Notes: generated by a model from the letters alone, not told the origin. DNA of 64,000 nt from Parietaria judaica (GCA_954871525.1 OX940863.1:42828501-42892500), one strand, 5' to 3'. Positions 35,201 to 50,500 are shown, counted from the stretch's first letter. Made by a program: numbers and translations.

Positions 35201-38200
35201 AGTTCTCTTAAAATCTAATTTCAACAATTAACGCGTCCTCCAAAAGTCTTTTTCCCATTTTACGCGAAAGAACTCTAATTAAAAGATATTTTAAACAAAA
35301 AATGAACTTAAAAATGCTTAATAATGTGTAATTTTATTACATTAACTTATTTTAATCCCTAAATTGCGAAGCACTATCTCCTAGTTTCTATATGAAGCCG
35401 TGAACGGGTTAAAATCTTTACCGAAAAGTGTTAATAATTGGTTATCTTACGAGAGCAAATACGATGCGTTCTTGATGAAATTTGAGATGCTAGACCTTCT
35501 TTAGGGTGGTATTATTATAAATTGGGTTAGTTTTGGAATTAAAAGTTTTTGGAGCTCACTTAAAATCCAGTTTCAACAATTAATGCGTGCTCCAAAAAAA
35601 ACTGAGTCTTTTTCCCATTTTCCGAGAAAGAACCCTAATTAAACGATATTTTAAACATCAAATGATTTTAAAAATGCTTAATAATGTGTAATTGTATCAC
35701 ATTTACTTATTTTAATACCTAAACAGCGAAGACCTATCTCGTAGATTCTATATCAAGCCGTTAATTTGTTAAAATATTTACCGAAAAGTGTTAAAAATTT
35801 GTTTTCTTACAAGAGCAAATACGATGCGTTCATGATGAAATTTGAGTTCCTAGACCTTCTTTAGGGTGGTATTATTATAAATTGGGTTTGTATTGGCATT
35901 GAAAGTTTTTCGAGCTCTCTTAAAATCTAGTTTCAACAATTAACGCGTCCTCCAAAAAAAACTGAGTCTTTTTCCCATTTTACGCGAAAAAGCTCTAATT
36001 AAAAGATATTTTAAACAGAAAATTAACTTAAAAATGCTTAATAATGTGTAATTCTATTACATTAACTTATTTTAATCCCTAAATTGCGAAGCACTATCTC
36101 CTAGTTTCTATATGAAGCCGTTAACGGGTTAAAATCTTGACCGAAAGTGTTAAAAATTGGTTATCTTACGAGAGCAAATACGATGCGTTCTTGATGAAAT
36201 TTGAGTTGCTAGACCTTCTTTAGGGTGGTATTATTATAAATTGGGTTAGTTTTGGCATTAAAAGTTTTTGGAGCTCTCTTAAAATCCAGTTTCAACAATT
36301 AATGCGTGCTAAAAAAAACTGAGTCTTTTTCCCATTTTCCGAGAAAGAACCCTAATTAAACGATATTTTAAACATCAAATGAATTTCAAAATGCTTAATA
36401 ATGTGTAATTGTATAACATTTACTTATTTTAATCCCTAATAGCGAAGACCTATCTCGTAGTTTCTATATCAAGCCGTTAATTCGTTAAAATATTTACCGA
36501 AAAATGTTAAAAATTTGTTTTCTTACAAGAGCAAATACGATGCGTTCTTGATGAAATTTGAGTTGCTAGACCTTCATTACGGTGGTATTATTACAAATTG
36601 GGTTTTTGTTGGCATTGAATGTTTTTCGAGCTCTCTTAAAATCTAGTTTCAACAATTAACGCGTCCTCCAAAAAAAACTGAGTCTTTTTCCCATTTTACG
36701 CGAAAAAGCTCTAATTAAAAGATATTTTAAACAGAAAATTAACTTAAAAATGCTTAATAATGTGTAATTCTATTACATTAACTTATTTTAATCCCTAAAT
36801 TGCGAAGCACTATCTCCTAGTTTCTATATGAAGCCGTTAACGGGTTAAAATCTTCACCGAAAGTGTTAAAAATTGGTTATCTTACGAGAGCAAATACGAT
36901 GCGTTCTTGATGAAATTTGAGTTGCTAGACCTTCTTTAGGGTGGTATTATTATAATTTGGGTTAGTTTTGGCATTAAAAGTTTTTGGAGCTCTCTTAAAA
37001 TCCAATTTTAACAATTAATGCGTGCTCCAAAATAAACTGAGTCCTTTTCCCATTTTCTGAGAAAGAACCCCAATTAAACGATATTTTAAACAACAAACGA
37101 ACTTAAAAATGATTAATAATGTGTAATTGTATCACATTTACTTATTTTAATACCTAAACAGCGAAGAGCTATCTCCTAGTTTCTATATCAAGCCGTTAAT
37201 GGGTTAAATTTTTTAACGAAAAGTGTTAAAAAATGGTTTTCTTACGAGACCAAATACGATGCGTTCTTGATGAAATTTGAGTTCCTAGACCTTGTTTAGG
37301 GTGGTATTATTTTAAATTGGGTTAGTTTTGGCCTTGAAAGTTTTTCGAGCTCTCTTAAAATCTAATTTCAACAATTAACGCGTCCTCCAAAAGTCTTTTT
37401 CCCATTTTACGCGAAAGAACTCTAATTAAAAGATATTTTAAACAAAAAATGAACTTAAAAATGCTGAATAATGTGTAATTTTATTACATTAACTTATTTT
37501 AATCCCTAAATTGCGAAGCACTATCTCCTAGTTTCTATATGAAGCCGTGAACGGGTTAAAATCTTTACCGAAAAGTGTTAATAATTGGTTATCTTACGAG
37601 AGCAAATACGATGCGTTCTTGATGAAATTTGAGATGCTAGACCTTCTTTAGGGTGGTATTATTATAAATTGGGTTAGTTTTGGCATTACAAGTTTTTGGA
37701 GCTCTCTTAAAATCCAGTTTCAACAATTAATGCGTGCTCCAAAAAAACCGAGTCTTTTTCCCATTTTCCAAAAAGAACCCTAATTAAACGATATTTTAAA
37801 CATCAAATGAATTTCAAAATGCTTAATAATGTGTAATTGTATCACATTTATTTATTTTAATACCTAAACAGCGAAGAGCTATCTCCTAGTTTCTATATCA
37901 AGCCGTTAATTTGTTAAAACTTTTAACGAAAAGTGTTAAAAATTTGTTTTCTTACGAGAGCAAATACGATGCGTTCATGATGAAATTTGAGTTCCTACAC
38001 CTTCTTTAGGGTGGTATTATTATAAATTGGGTTTGTTTTGGCATTGAAAGTTTTTCGAGCTCTCTTAAAATCTAGTTTCAACAATTAACGCGTCCTCCAA
38101 AAAAAACTGAGTCTTTTTCCCATTTTACGCGAAAACGCTCTAATTAAAAGATATTTTAAACAAAAAATTAACTTAAAAATGCTTAATAATGTGTAATTCT

Positions 38201-38898
38201 ATTACATTAACTTATTTTAATCCCTAAATTGCGAAGCACTATCTCCTAGTTTCTATATGAAGCCTTTAACGGGTTAAAATCTTCACCGAAAGTGTTAAAA
38301 ATTGGTTATCTTACGAGAGCAAATACGATGCGTTCTTGATGAAATTTGAGTTGCTAGACCTTCTTTAGGGTGGTATTATTATAATTTGGGTTAGTTTTGG
38401 CATTAAAAGTTTTTGGAGCTCTCTTAAAATCCAATTTCAACAATTAATGCGTGCTCCAAAATAAACTGAGTCTTTTGCACATTTTCTGAGAAAGAACCCC
38501 AATTAAACGATATTTTAAACAACAAACGAACTTAAAAATGATTAATAATGTGTAATTGTATCACATTTACTTATTTTAATACCTAAACAGCGAAGAGCTA
38601 TCTCCTAGTTTCTATATCAAGCCGTTAATGGGTTAAAATTTTTAACGAAAAGTGTTAAAAAATGGTTTTCTTACGAGACCAAATACGATGCGTTCTTGAT
38701 GAAATTTGAGTTCCTAGACCTTGTTTAGGGTGGTATTATTTTAAATTGGGTTAGTTTTGGACTTGAAAGTTTTTCGAGCTCTCTTAAAATCTAATTTCAA
38801 CAATTAACGCGTCCTCCAAAAGTCTTTTTCCCATATTACGCGAAAGAACTCTAATTAAAAGATATTTTAAACAAAAAATGAACTTAAAAATGCTTAAT
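29285..38898. repeat. Four-monomer (~1430 bp) higher-order repeats with A2 subtype, right side
   Basis: A2-type monomers (TTTTAAATTGGG with shortened CTCCAAAAGT) recur near 30887, 33020, 34450, 35165, 37310 and 38740. The spacings are 1430 bp or its multiples and halves, and resemble the 1-4289 block. A six-monomer duplication is also visible: GAGTTGGTAGACC and CAACAAAGAATGCG occur near 29780/29870 and again near 31918/32008, 2137 bp apart. The last A2 monomer ends at 38898. Confidence 0.87.
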
Positions 38899-40017
38899 AA
38901 TGTGTAATTTTATTACATTAACTTATTTTAATCCCTAAATTGCGAAGCACTATCTCCTAGTTTCTATATGAAGCCGTGAACGGGTTAAAATCTTTACCGA
39001 AAAGTGTTAATAATTGGTTATCTTACGAGAGCAAATACGATGCGTTCTTGATGAAATTTGAGATGCTAGACCTTCTTTAGGGTGGTATTATTATAAATTG
39101 GGTTAGTTTTGGAATTAAAAGTTTTTGGAGCTCTCTTAAAATCCAGTTTCAAAAATTAATGCGTGCTCCAAAAAAAAATTAGTCTTTTTCCCATTTTCCA
39201 AAAAGAACCCTAATTAAACGATATTTTAAACATCAAATGAATTTCAAAATGCTTAATAATGTGTAATTGTATCACATTTACTTATTTTAATACCTAAACA
39301 GCGAAGAGCTATCTCCTAGTTTCTATATCAAGCCGTTAATTTGTTAAAACTTTTAACGAAAAGTGTTAAAAATTTGTTTTCTTACGAGAGCAAATACGAT
39401 GCATTCATGATGAAATTTGAGTTCCTAGACCTTCTTTAGGGTGGTATTATTATAAATTGGGTTTGTATTGGCATTGAAAGTTTTTTGAGCTCTCTTAAAA
39501 TCTAGTTTCAACAATTAACGCGTCCTCCAAAAAAAACTGAGTCTTTTTCCCATTTTACGCGAAAAAGCTCTAATTAAAAGATATTTTAAACAGAAAATTA
39601 ACTTAAAAATGCTTAATAATGTGTAATTTTATTACATTAACTTATTTTAATCCCTAAATTGCGAAGCACTATCTCCTAGTTTCTATATGAAGCCGTTAAC
39701 GGGTTAAAATCTTGACCGAAAGTGTTAAAAATTGGTTATCTTACGAGAGCAAATACGATGCGTTCTTGATGAAATTTGAGTTGCTAGACCTTCTTTAGGG
39801 TGGTATTATTATAATTTGGGTTAGTTTTGGCATTAAAATTTTTTGGAGCTCTCTTAAAATCCAGTTTCAACAATTAATGCGTGCTCCAAAAAAAACTTAG
39901 TCTTTTTCCCATTTTCCGAGAAAGAACCCCAATTAAACGATATTTTAAACAACAAACGAACTTAAAAATGATTAATAATGTGTAATTGTATCACATTTAC
40001 TTATTTTAATTCCTAAA

Positions 40018-43000
40018 CAGCGAAGAGCTATCTCCTAGTTTCTATATCAAGCCGTTAATGGGTTAAACCTTTAACGAAAAGTGTTAAAAATTTGTTTTCT
40101 TACGAGAGCAAATACGATGCGTTCATGATGAAATTTGAGTTCCTAGACCTTCTTTAGGGTAGTATTATTATAAATTGGGTTTGTTTTGGCATTGAAAGTT
40201 TTTCGAGCTCTCTTAATATCTAGTTTCAACAATTAACGCGTCCTCCAAAAAAAAACTGAGTCTTTTTCCATTTTACGCGAAAAAGCTCTAATTAAAAGAT
40301 ATTTTAAACAAAAAAGTAACTTAAAAATGCTTAATAATGTGTAATTTTATTACATTAACTTATTTTAATCCCTAAATTGCGAAGCACTATCTCCTAGTTT
40401 CTATATGAAGCCGTTAACGGGTTAAAATCTTGACCGAAAGTGTTAAAAATTGGTTATCTTACGAGAGCAAATACGTTGCGTTCTTGATGAAATTTGAGTT
40501 GCTAGAACTTATTTAGGGTGGTATTATTATAAATTGGGTTAGTTTTGGCATTACAAGTTTTTGGAGCTCTCTTAAAATCCAGTTTCAACAATTAATGCGT
40601 GCTCCAAAAAAAACTGAGTCTTTTTCCCATTTTCCGAGAAAGAACCCTAATTAAACGATATTTTAAACATCAAATGAACTTCAAAATCCTTAATAATGTG
40701 TAATTGTATCACATTTATTTATTTTAATACCTAAACAGCGAAGAGCTAACTCCTAGTTTCTATATCAAGCCGTTAATGGGTTAAAACTTTTAACGAAAAG
40801 TGTTAAAAATTTGTTTTCTTACGAGAGCAAATACGATGCGTTCATGATGAAATTTGAGTTCCTACACCTTCTTTAGGGTGGTATTATTATAAATTGGGTT
40901 TGTTTTGGCATTGAAAGTTTTTCGAGCTCTCTTAAAATCTAGTTTCAACAATTAACGCGTCCTCCAAAAAAAGCTGAGTCTTTTTCCCATTTTACGCGAA
41001 AAAGCTCTAATTAAAAGATATTTTAAGCAAAAAAGTAAGTTAAAAATGCTTAATAATGTGTAATTCTATTACATTAACTTATTTTAATCCCTAAATTGCG
41101 AAGCACTATCTCCTAGTTTCTATATGAAGCCGTTAACGGGTTAAAATCTTGACCGAAAGTGTTAAAAATTGGTTATCTTACGAGAGCAAATACGATGCGT
41201 TCTTGATGAAATTTGAGTTGCAAGACCTTCTTTAGGGTGGTATTATTATAAATTGGGTTAGTTTTGGCATTAAAAGTTTTTGGAGCTCTCTTAAAATCCC
41301 GTTTCAACAATTAATGCGTGCTCCAAAAAAAAACTGAGTCTTTTTCCCATTTTCCGAGAAAGAACCCTAATTAAACGATATTTTAAACATCAAATGAACT
41401 TCAAAATACTTAATAATGTGTAATTGTATCACATTTACTTATTTTAATACCTAAACAGCGAAGAGCTGTCTCCTAGTTTCTATATCAAGCCGTTAATGGG
41501 TTAAAACTTTTAAAGAAAAGTGTTAAAAATTTGTTTTCTTACGAGAGCAAATACGATGCGTTCATGATGAAATTTGAGTTCCTACACCTTCTTTAGGGTG
41601 GTATTATTATAAATTGGGTTTGTTTTGGCATTGAAAGTTTTTCGAGCTCTCTTAATATCTAGTTTCAACAATTAACGCGTCCTCCAAAAAAAAAAAACTG
41701 AGTCTTTTTCCATTTTACGCGAAAAAGCTCTAATTAAAAGATATTTTAAACAAAAAAGTAACTTAAAAATGCTTAATAATGTGTAATTCTATTACATTAA
41801 CTTATTTTAATCCCTAAATTGCGAAGCACTATCTCCTAGTTTCTATATGATGCCGTTAACGTGTTAAAATCTTGACCGAAAGTGTTAAAAATTGGTTATC
41901 TTACGAGAGCAAATACGATGCGTTGTTGATGAAATTTGAGTTGCTAGACCTTCTTTAGGGTGGTATTATTATAAATTGGGTTAGTTTTTGCATTAAAAGT
42001 TTTTGGAGCTCTCTTAAAATCCAGTTTCAACAATTAATGCGTGCTCCAAAAAAAACTGAGTCTTTTTCCCATTTTCCGAGAAAGAACCCTAATTAAACGA
42101 TATTTTAAACATCAAATGAACTTCAAAATGCTTAATAATTTGTAATTGTATCAGATTTACTTATTTTAATACCTAAACAGCGAAGAGCTATCTCCTAGTT
42201 TCTATATCAAGCCGTAATTGGGTTAAAACTTTTAACGAAAAGTGTTAAAAATTTGTTTTCTTACGAGAGCAAATACGATGCGTTCATGATGAAATTTGAG
42301 TTCCTAGACCTTCTTTAGGGTGGTATTATTATAAATTGGGTTTGTTTTGGCATTGAAAGTTTTTCGAGCTCTCTTAAAATCTAGTTTCAACAATTAACGC
42401 GTCCTCCAAAAAAAACTGAGTCTTTTTCCCATTTTACGCGAAAAAGCTCTAATTAAAAGATATTTTAAACAAAAAAGTAACTTAAAAATGCTTAATAATG
42501 TGTAATTCTATTACATTAACTTATTTTAATCCCTAAATTGCGAAGCACTATCTCCTAGTTTCTATATGAAGCCTTTAACGGGTTAAAATCTTCACCGAAA
42601 GTGTTAAAAATTGGTTATCTTACGAGAGCAAATACGATGCGTTCTTGATGAAATTTGAGTTGCTAGACCTTCTTTAGGGTGGTATTATTATAAATTGGGT
42701 TAGTTTTGGCATTAAAAGTTTTTGGAGCTCTCTTAAAATCCAGTTTCAACAATTAATGCGTGCTCCAAAAAAAACTGAGTCTTTTTCCCATTTTCCGAGA
42801 AAGAACCCTAATTAAACGTTATTTTAAACATCAAATGAACTTCAAAATCCTTAATAATGTGTAATTGTATCACATTTATTTATTTTAATACCTAAACAGC
42901 GAAGAGCTAACTCCTAGTTTCTATATCAAGCCGTTAATGGGTTAAAACTTTTAACGAAAAGTGTTAAAAATTTGTTTTCTTACGAGAGCAAATACGATGC

Positions 43001-44580
43001 GTTCATGATGAAATTTGAGTTCCTACACCTTCTTTAGGGTGGTATTATTATAAATTGGGTTTGTTTTGGCATTGAAAGTTTTTCGAGCTCTCTTAAAATC
43101 TAGTTTCAACAATTAACGCGTCCTCCAAAAAAAACTGAGTCTTTTTCCCATTTTACGCGAAAACGCTCTAATTAAAAGATATTTTAAACAAAAAATTAAC
43201 TTAAAAATGCTTAATAATGTGTAATTCTATTACATTAACTTATTTTAATCCCTAAATTGCGAAGCACTATCTCCTAGTTTCTATATGAAGCCTTTAACGG
43301 GTTAAAATCTTCACCGAAAGTGTTAAAAATTGGTTATCTTACGAGAGCAAATACGATGCGTTCTTGATGAAATTTGAGTTACTAGACCTTCTTTAGGGAG
43401 GTATTATTATAAATTGCGTTAGTTTTGGCATTAAAAGTTTTTGGAGCTCTCTTAAAATCCAGTTTCAACAATTAATGCGTGCTCCAAAAAAAACTTAGTC
43501 TTTTTCCCATTTTCCGAGAAAGAACCCTAATTAAACGATATTTTAAACATCAAATGAACTTCAAAATGCTTAATAATGTGTAGTTCTATCACATTTACTT
43601 ATTTTAATACCTAAACAGCGAAGAGCTATCTCCTAGTTTCTATATCAAGCCGTTAATGGGTTAAACCTTTAACGAAAAGTGTTAAAAATTTGTTTTCTTA
43701 CGAGAGCAAATACGATGCGTTCATGATGAAATTTGAGTTCCTAGACCTTCTTTAGGGTAGTATTATTATAAATTGGGTTTGTTTTGGCATTGAAAGTTTT
43801 TCGAGCTCTCTTAATATCTAGTTTCAACAATTAACGCGTCCTCCAAAAAAAAACTGAGTCTTTTTCCATTTTACGCGAAAAAGCTCTAATTAAAAGATAT
43901 TTTAAACAAAAAAGTAACTTAAAAATGCTTAATAATGTGTAATTTTATTACATTAACTTATTTTAATCCCTAAATTGCGAAGCACTATCTCCTAGTTTCT
44001 ATATGAAGCCGTTAACGGGTTAAAATCTTGACCGAAAGTGTTAAAAATTGGTTATCTTACGAGAGCAAATACGTTGCGTTCTTGATGAAATTTGAGTTGC
44101 TAGACCTTATTTAGGGTGGTATTATTATAAATTGGGTTAGTTTTGGCATTAAAAGTTTTTGGAGCTTTCTTAAAATCCAGTTTCAACAATTAATGCGTGC
44201 TCCAAAAAAAACTGAGTCTTTTTCCCATTTTCCGAGAAAGAACCCTAATTAAACGATATTTTAAACATCAAATGAACTTCAAAATCCTTAATAATGTGTA
44301 ATTGTATCACATTTATTTATTTTAATACCTAAACAGCGAAGAGCTAACTCCTAGTTTCTATATCAAGCCGTTAATGGGTTAAAACTTTTAACGAAAAGTG
44401 TTAAAAATTTGTTTTCTTACGAGAGCAAATACGATGCGTTCATGATGAAATTTGAGTTCCTACACCTTCTTTAGGGTGGTATTATTATAAATTGGGTTTG
44501 TTTTGGCATTGAAAGTTTTTCGAGCTCTCTTAAAATCTAGTTTCAACAATTAACGCGTCCTCCAAAAAAAACTGAGTCTT
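40018..44580. repeat. Pair of ~960-bp segments duplicated 3.6 kb apart
   Basis: About 40018-41000 and 43615-44580 share private variants in the same order: TTAAACCTTTAACG, GGGTAGTATTATT, CTCTTAATATCTAG, TCTTTTTCCATTTTACG, AATACGTTGCGTTC and GAGCTAACTCC. The offset is about 3596 bp, ten monomers. Some differ (AGAACTT against AGACCTT), so the copies are not identical. The start and end are approximate. Confidence 0.8.
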
Positions 44581-46092
44581 TTTCCCATTTTACGCGAAAA
44601 CGCTCTAATTAAAAGATATTTTAAACAAAAAATTAACTTAAAAATGCTTAATAATGTGTAATTCTATTACATTAACTTATTTTAATCCCTAAATTGCGAA
44701 GCACTATCTCCTAGTTTCTATATGAAGCCTTTAACGGGTTAAAATCTTCACCGAAAGTGTTAAAAATTGGTTATCTTACGAGAGCAAATACGATGCGTTC
44801 TTGATGAAATTTGAGTTACTAGACCTTCTTTAGGGTGGTATTATTATAAATTGCGTTAGTTTTGGCATTAAAAGTTTTTGGAGCTCTCTTAAAATCCAGT
44901 TTCAACAATTAATGCGTGCTCCAAAAAAAACTTAGTCTTTTTCCCATTTTCCGAGAAAGAACCCTAATTAAACGATATTTTAAACATCAAATGAACTAAA
45001 GAATGCTTAATAATGTGTAGTTCTGTATCACATTTATTTATTTTAATACCTAAACAGCGAAGAGCTATCTCCTAGTTTCTATATCAAGCCGTTAATGGGT
45101 TAAAACTTTTAACGAAAAGTGTTAAAAATTTGTTTTCTTACGAGAGCAAATACGATGCGTTCATGATGAAATTTTAGTTCCTACACCTTCTTTAGGGTGG
45201 TATTATTATAAATTGAGTTTGTTTTGGCATTGAAAGTTTTTCGAGCTCTCTTAAAATCTAGTTTCAACAATTAACGCGTCCTCCAAAAACAACTGAGTCT
45301 TTTTCCCATTTTACGCGAAAAAGCTCTAATTAAAAGATATTTTAAACAAAAAAGTAACTTAAAAATGCATAATAATGTGTAATTATATTACATTAACTTA
45401 TTTTAATCCCTAAATTGCGAAGCACTATCTCCTAGTTTCTATATGAAGCCGTTAACGGGTTAAAATCTTCACCGAAAGTGTTAAAAATTGGTTATCTTAC
45501 GAGAGCAAATACGATGCGTTCTTGATGAAATTTGAGTTGCTAGACCTTCTTTAGGGTGGTATTATTATAAATTGGGTTAGTTTTGGCATTAAATGTTTTT
45601 GGAGCTCTCTTAAAATACAGTTTCAACAATTAATGCGTGCTCCAAAAAAAACTGAGTCTTTTTCCCATTTTCCGAGAAAGAACCCTAATTAAACGATATT
45701 TTAAACATCAAATGAACTTCAAAATGCTTAATAATGTGTAATTGTATCACATTTATTTATTTTAATACCTAAACAGCGAATAGCTATCTCCTAGTTTCTA
45801 TATCAAGCCGTTAATGGGTTAAAACTTTTAACGAAAAGTGTTAAAAATTTGTTTTCTTACGAGAGCAAATACGATGCGTTCATGATGAAATTTTAGTTCC
45901 TACACCTTCTTTAGGGTGGTATTATTATAAATTGGGTTTGTTTTGGCATTGAAAGTTTTTCGAGCTCTCTTAAAATCTAGTTTCAACAATTAACGCGTCC
46001 TCAAAAAAAAACTGGGTCTTTTTCCCATTTTACGCGAAAAAGCTCTAATTAAAAGATATTTTAAACAAAAAAGTAACTTAAAAATGCTTAAT

Positions 46093-47530
46093 AATGTGTA
46101 ATTCTATTACATTAACTTATTTTAATCCCAAAATTGCGAAGCACTATCTCCTAGTTTCTATATGAAGCCGTTAACGGGTTAAAATCTTGACCGAAAGTGT
46201 TAAAAATTGGTTATCTTACGAGAGAAAATACGATGCGTTCTTGATGAAATTTGAGTTGCTAGACCTTCTTTAGGGTGGTATTATTATAAATTGGGTTATT
46301 TTTGGCATTAAAAGTTTTTGGAGCTCTCTTAAAATCCAGTTTCAACAATTAATGCGTGCTCCAAAAAAAACTGAGTATTTTTCCCATTTTCCGAGAAAGA
46401 ACCCTAATTAAACGATATTTTAAACATCAAATGAACTTCAAAATGCTTAATAATGTGTAATTGTATCACATTTATTTATTTTAATACCTAAACTGCGAAT
46501 AGCTATCTCCTAGTTTCTATATCAAGCCGTTAATGGGTTAAAACTTTTAACGAAAAGTGTTAAAAATTTGTTTTCTTACGAGAGCAAATACGATGCGTTC
46601 ATGATGAAATTTTAGTTCCTACACCTTCTTTAGGGTGGTATTATTATAAATTGGGTTTGTTTTGGCATTGAAAGTTTTTCGAGCTCTCTTAAAATCTAGT
46701 TTCAACAATTAACGCGTCCTCCAAAAAAAACTGGGTCTTTTTCCCATTTTACGCGAGAAAGCTCTAATTAAAAGATATTTTAAACAAAAAAGTAACTTAA
46801 AAATGCTTAATAATGTGTAATTCTATTACATTAACTTATTTTAATCCCAAAATTGCGAAGCACTATCTCCTAGTTTCTATATGAAGCCGTTAACGGGTTA
46901 AAATCTTGACCGAAAGTGTTAAAAATTGGTTATCTTACGAGAGAAAATACGATGCGTTCTTGATGAAATTTGAGTTGCTAGACCTTCTTTAGGGTGGTAT
47001 TATTATAAATTGGGTTATTTTTGGCATTAAAAGTTTTTGGAGCTCTCTTAAAATCCAGTTTCAACAATTAATGCGTGCTCCAAAAAAAACTGAGTCTTTT
47101 TCCCATTTTCCGAGAAAGAACCCTAATTAAACGATATTTTAAACATCAAATGAACTTCAAAATGCTTAATAATGTGTAATTGTATCACATTTATTTATTT
47201 TAATACCTAAACTGCGAATAGCTATCTCCTAGTTTCTATATCAAGCCGTTAATGGGTTAAAACTTTTAACGAAAAGTGTTAAAAATTTGTTTTCTTACGA
47301 GAGCAAATACGATGCGTTCATGATGAAATTTTAGTTCCTACACCTTCTTTAGGGTGGTATTATTATAAATTGGGTTTGTTTTGGCATTGAAAGTTTTTCG
47401 AGCTCTCTTAAAATCTAGTTTCAACAATTAACGCGTCCTCCAAAAAAAACTGGGTCTTTTTCCCATTTTACGCGAGAAAGCTCTAATTAAAAGATATTTT
47501 AAACAAAAAAGTAACTTAAAAATGCTTAAT
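46093..47530. repeat. Two nearly identical 719-bp A/B dimers in tandem
   Basis: Units are 46093-46811 and 46812-47530. Both share AGAGAAAATACG, AACTGCGAATAGC, CTGGGTCTTTTTCC and GGTTATTTTTGG. The one difference noticed is GAGTATTTTT against GAGTCTTTTT. This is the most recent-looking duplication in the window. Confidence 0.88.
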
Positions 47531-50500
47531 AATGTGTAATTCTATTACATTAACTTATTTTAATCCCAAAATTGCGAAGCACTATCTCCTAGTTTCTATA
47601 TGAAGCCGTTAACGGGTTAAAATCTTCACCGAAAGTGTTAAAAATTGGTTATCTTACGAGAGCAAATACGATGCGTTCTTGATGAAATTTGAGTTGCTAG
47701 ACCTTCTTTAGGGTGGTATTATTATAAATTGGGTTAGTTTTGTCATTAAAAGTTTTTGGAGCTCTCTTAAAATCCAGTTTCAACAATTAATGCGTGCTCC
47801 AAAAAAAACTGAGTCTTTTTCCCATTTTCCGAGAAAGAACCCTAATTAAACGATATTTTAAACATCAAATGAACTTCAAAATGCTTAATAATGTGTAATT
47901 GTATCACATTTATTTATTTTAATACCTAAACAGCGAATAGCTATCTCCTAGTTTCTATATCAAGCCGTTAATGGGTTAAAACTTTTAACGAAAAGTGTTA
48001 AAAATTTGTTTTCTTACGAGAGCAAATACGATGCGTTCATGATGAAATTTTAGTTCCTACACCTTCTTTAGGGTGGTATTATTATAAATTGGGTTTGTTT
48101 TGGCATTGAAAGTTTTTCGAGCTCTCTTAAAATCTAGTTTCAACAATTAACGCGTCCTCAAAAAAAAACTGGGTCTTTTTCCCATTTTACGCGAAAAAGC
48201 TCTAATTAAAAGATAATTTAAACAAAAAAGTAACTTAAAAATGCTTAATAATGTGTAATTCTATTACATTAACTTATTTTAATCCCAAAATTGCGAAGCA
48301 CTATCTCCTAGTTTCTATATGAAGCCGTTAACGGGTTAAAATCTTCACCGAAAGTGTTAAAAATTGGTTATCTTACGAGAGCAAATACGATGCGTTCTTG
48401 ATGAAATTTGAGTTGCTAGACCTTCTTTAGGGTGGTATTATTATAAATTGGGTTAGTTTTGGCATTAAAAGTTTTTGGAGCTCTCTTAAAATCCAGTTTC
48501 AACAATTAATGCGTGCTCCAAAAAAAACTGAGTCTTTTTCCCATTTTCCGAGAAAGAACCCTAATTAAACGATATTTTAAACATCAAATGAACTTCAAAA
48601 TGCTTAATAATGTGTAATTGTATCACATTTATTTATTTTAATACCTAAACAGCGAATAGCTATCTCCTAGTTTCTATATCAAGCCGTTAATGGGTTAAAA
48701 CTTTTAACGAAAAGTGTTAAAAATTTGTTTTCTTACGAGAGCAAATACGATGCGTTCATGATGAAATTTGAGTTCCTACACCTTCTTTAGAGTGGTGTTA
48801 TTATAAATTGGGTTTGTTTTGGCATTGAAAGTTTTTCGAGCTCTCTTAAAATCTAGTTTCAACAATTAACGCGTCCTCCAAAAACAACTGAGTCTTTTTT
48901 CCATTTTACGCGAAAAAGCTCTAATTAAAAGATATTTTAAACAAAAAAGTAACTTAAAAATGCATAATAATGTGTAATTATATTACATTAACTTATTTTA
49001 ATCCCTAAATTGCGAAGCACTATCTCCTAGTTTCTATATGAAGCCGTTAACGGGTTAAAATCTTCACCGAAAGTGTTAAAAATTGGTTATCTTACGAGAG
49101 CAAATACGATGCGTTCTTGATGAAATTTGAGTTGCTAGACCTTCTTTAGGGTGGTATTATTATAAATTGGGTTAGTTTTGGCATTAAAAGTTTTTGGAGC
49201 TCTCTTAAAATACAGTTTCAACAATTAATGCGTGCTCCAAAAAAAACTGAGTCTTTTTCCCATTTTCCGAGAAAGAACCCTAATTAAACGATATTTTAAA
49301 CATCAAATGAACTTCAAAATCCTTAATAATGTGTAATTGTATCACATTTATTTATTTTAATACCTAAACAGCGAATAGCTATCTCCTAGTTTCTATATCA
49401 AGCCGTTAATGGGTTAAAACTTTTAACGAAAAGTGTTAAAAATTTGTTTTCTTACGAGAGCAAATACGATGCGTTCATGATGAAATTTGAGTTCCTACAC
49501 CTTCTTTAGAGTGGTGTTATTATAAATTGGGTTTGTTTTGGCATTGAAAGTTTTTCGAGCTCTCTTAAAATCTAGTTTCAACAATTAACGCGTCCTCCAA
49601 AAACAACTGAGTCTTTTTTCCATTTTACGCGAAAAAGCTCTAATTAAAAGATATTTTAAACAAAAAAGTAACTTAAAAATGCATAATAATGTGTAATTAT
49701 ATTACATTAACTTATTTTAATCCCTAAATTGCGACGCACTATCTCCTAGTTTCTATATGAAGCCGTTAACGGGTTAAAATCTTCACCGAAAGTGTTAAAA
49801 ATTGGTTATCTTACGAGAGCAAATACGATGCGTTCTTGATGAAATTTGAGTTGCTAGACCTTCTTTAGGGTGGTATTATTATAAATTGGGTTAGTTTTGG
49901 CATTAAAAGTTTTTGGAGCTCTCTTAAAATACAGTTTCAACAATTAATGCGTGCTCCAAAAAAAACTGAGTCTTTTTCCCATTTTCCGAGAAAGAACCCT
50001 AATTAAACGATATTTTAAACATCAAATGAACTTCAAAATGCTTAATAATGTGTAATTGTATCACATTTATTTATTTTAATACCTAAACAGCGAATAGCTA
50101 TCTCCTAGTTTCTATATCAAGCCGTTAATGGGTTAAAACTTTTAACGAAAAGTGTTAAAAATTTGTTTTCTTACGAGAGCAAATACGATGCGTTCATGAT
50201 GAAATTTTAGTTCCTACACCTTCTTTAGGGTGGTATTATTATAAATTGGGTTTGTTTTGGCATTGAAAGTTTTTCGAGCTCTCTTAAAATCTAGTTTCAA
50301 CAATTAACGCGTCCTCAAAAAAAAAACTGGGTCTTTTTCCCATTTTACGCGAAAAAGCTCTAATTAAAAGATATTTTAAACAAAAAAGTAACTTAAAAAT
50401 GCTTAATAATGTGTAATTCTATTACATTAACTTATTTTAATCCCAAAATTGCGAAGCACTATCTCCTAGTTTCTATATGAAGCTGTTAACGGGTTAAAAT

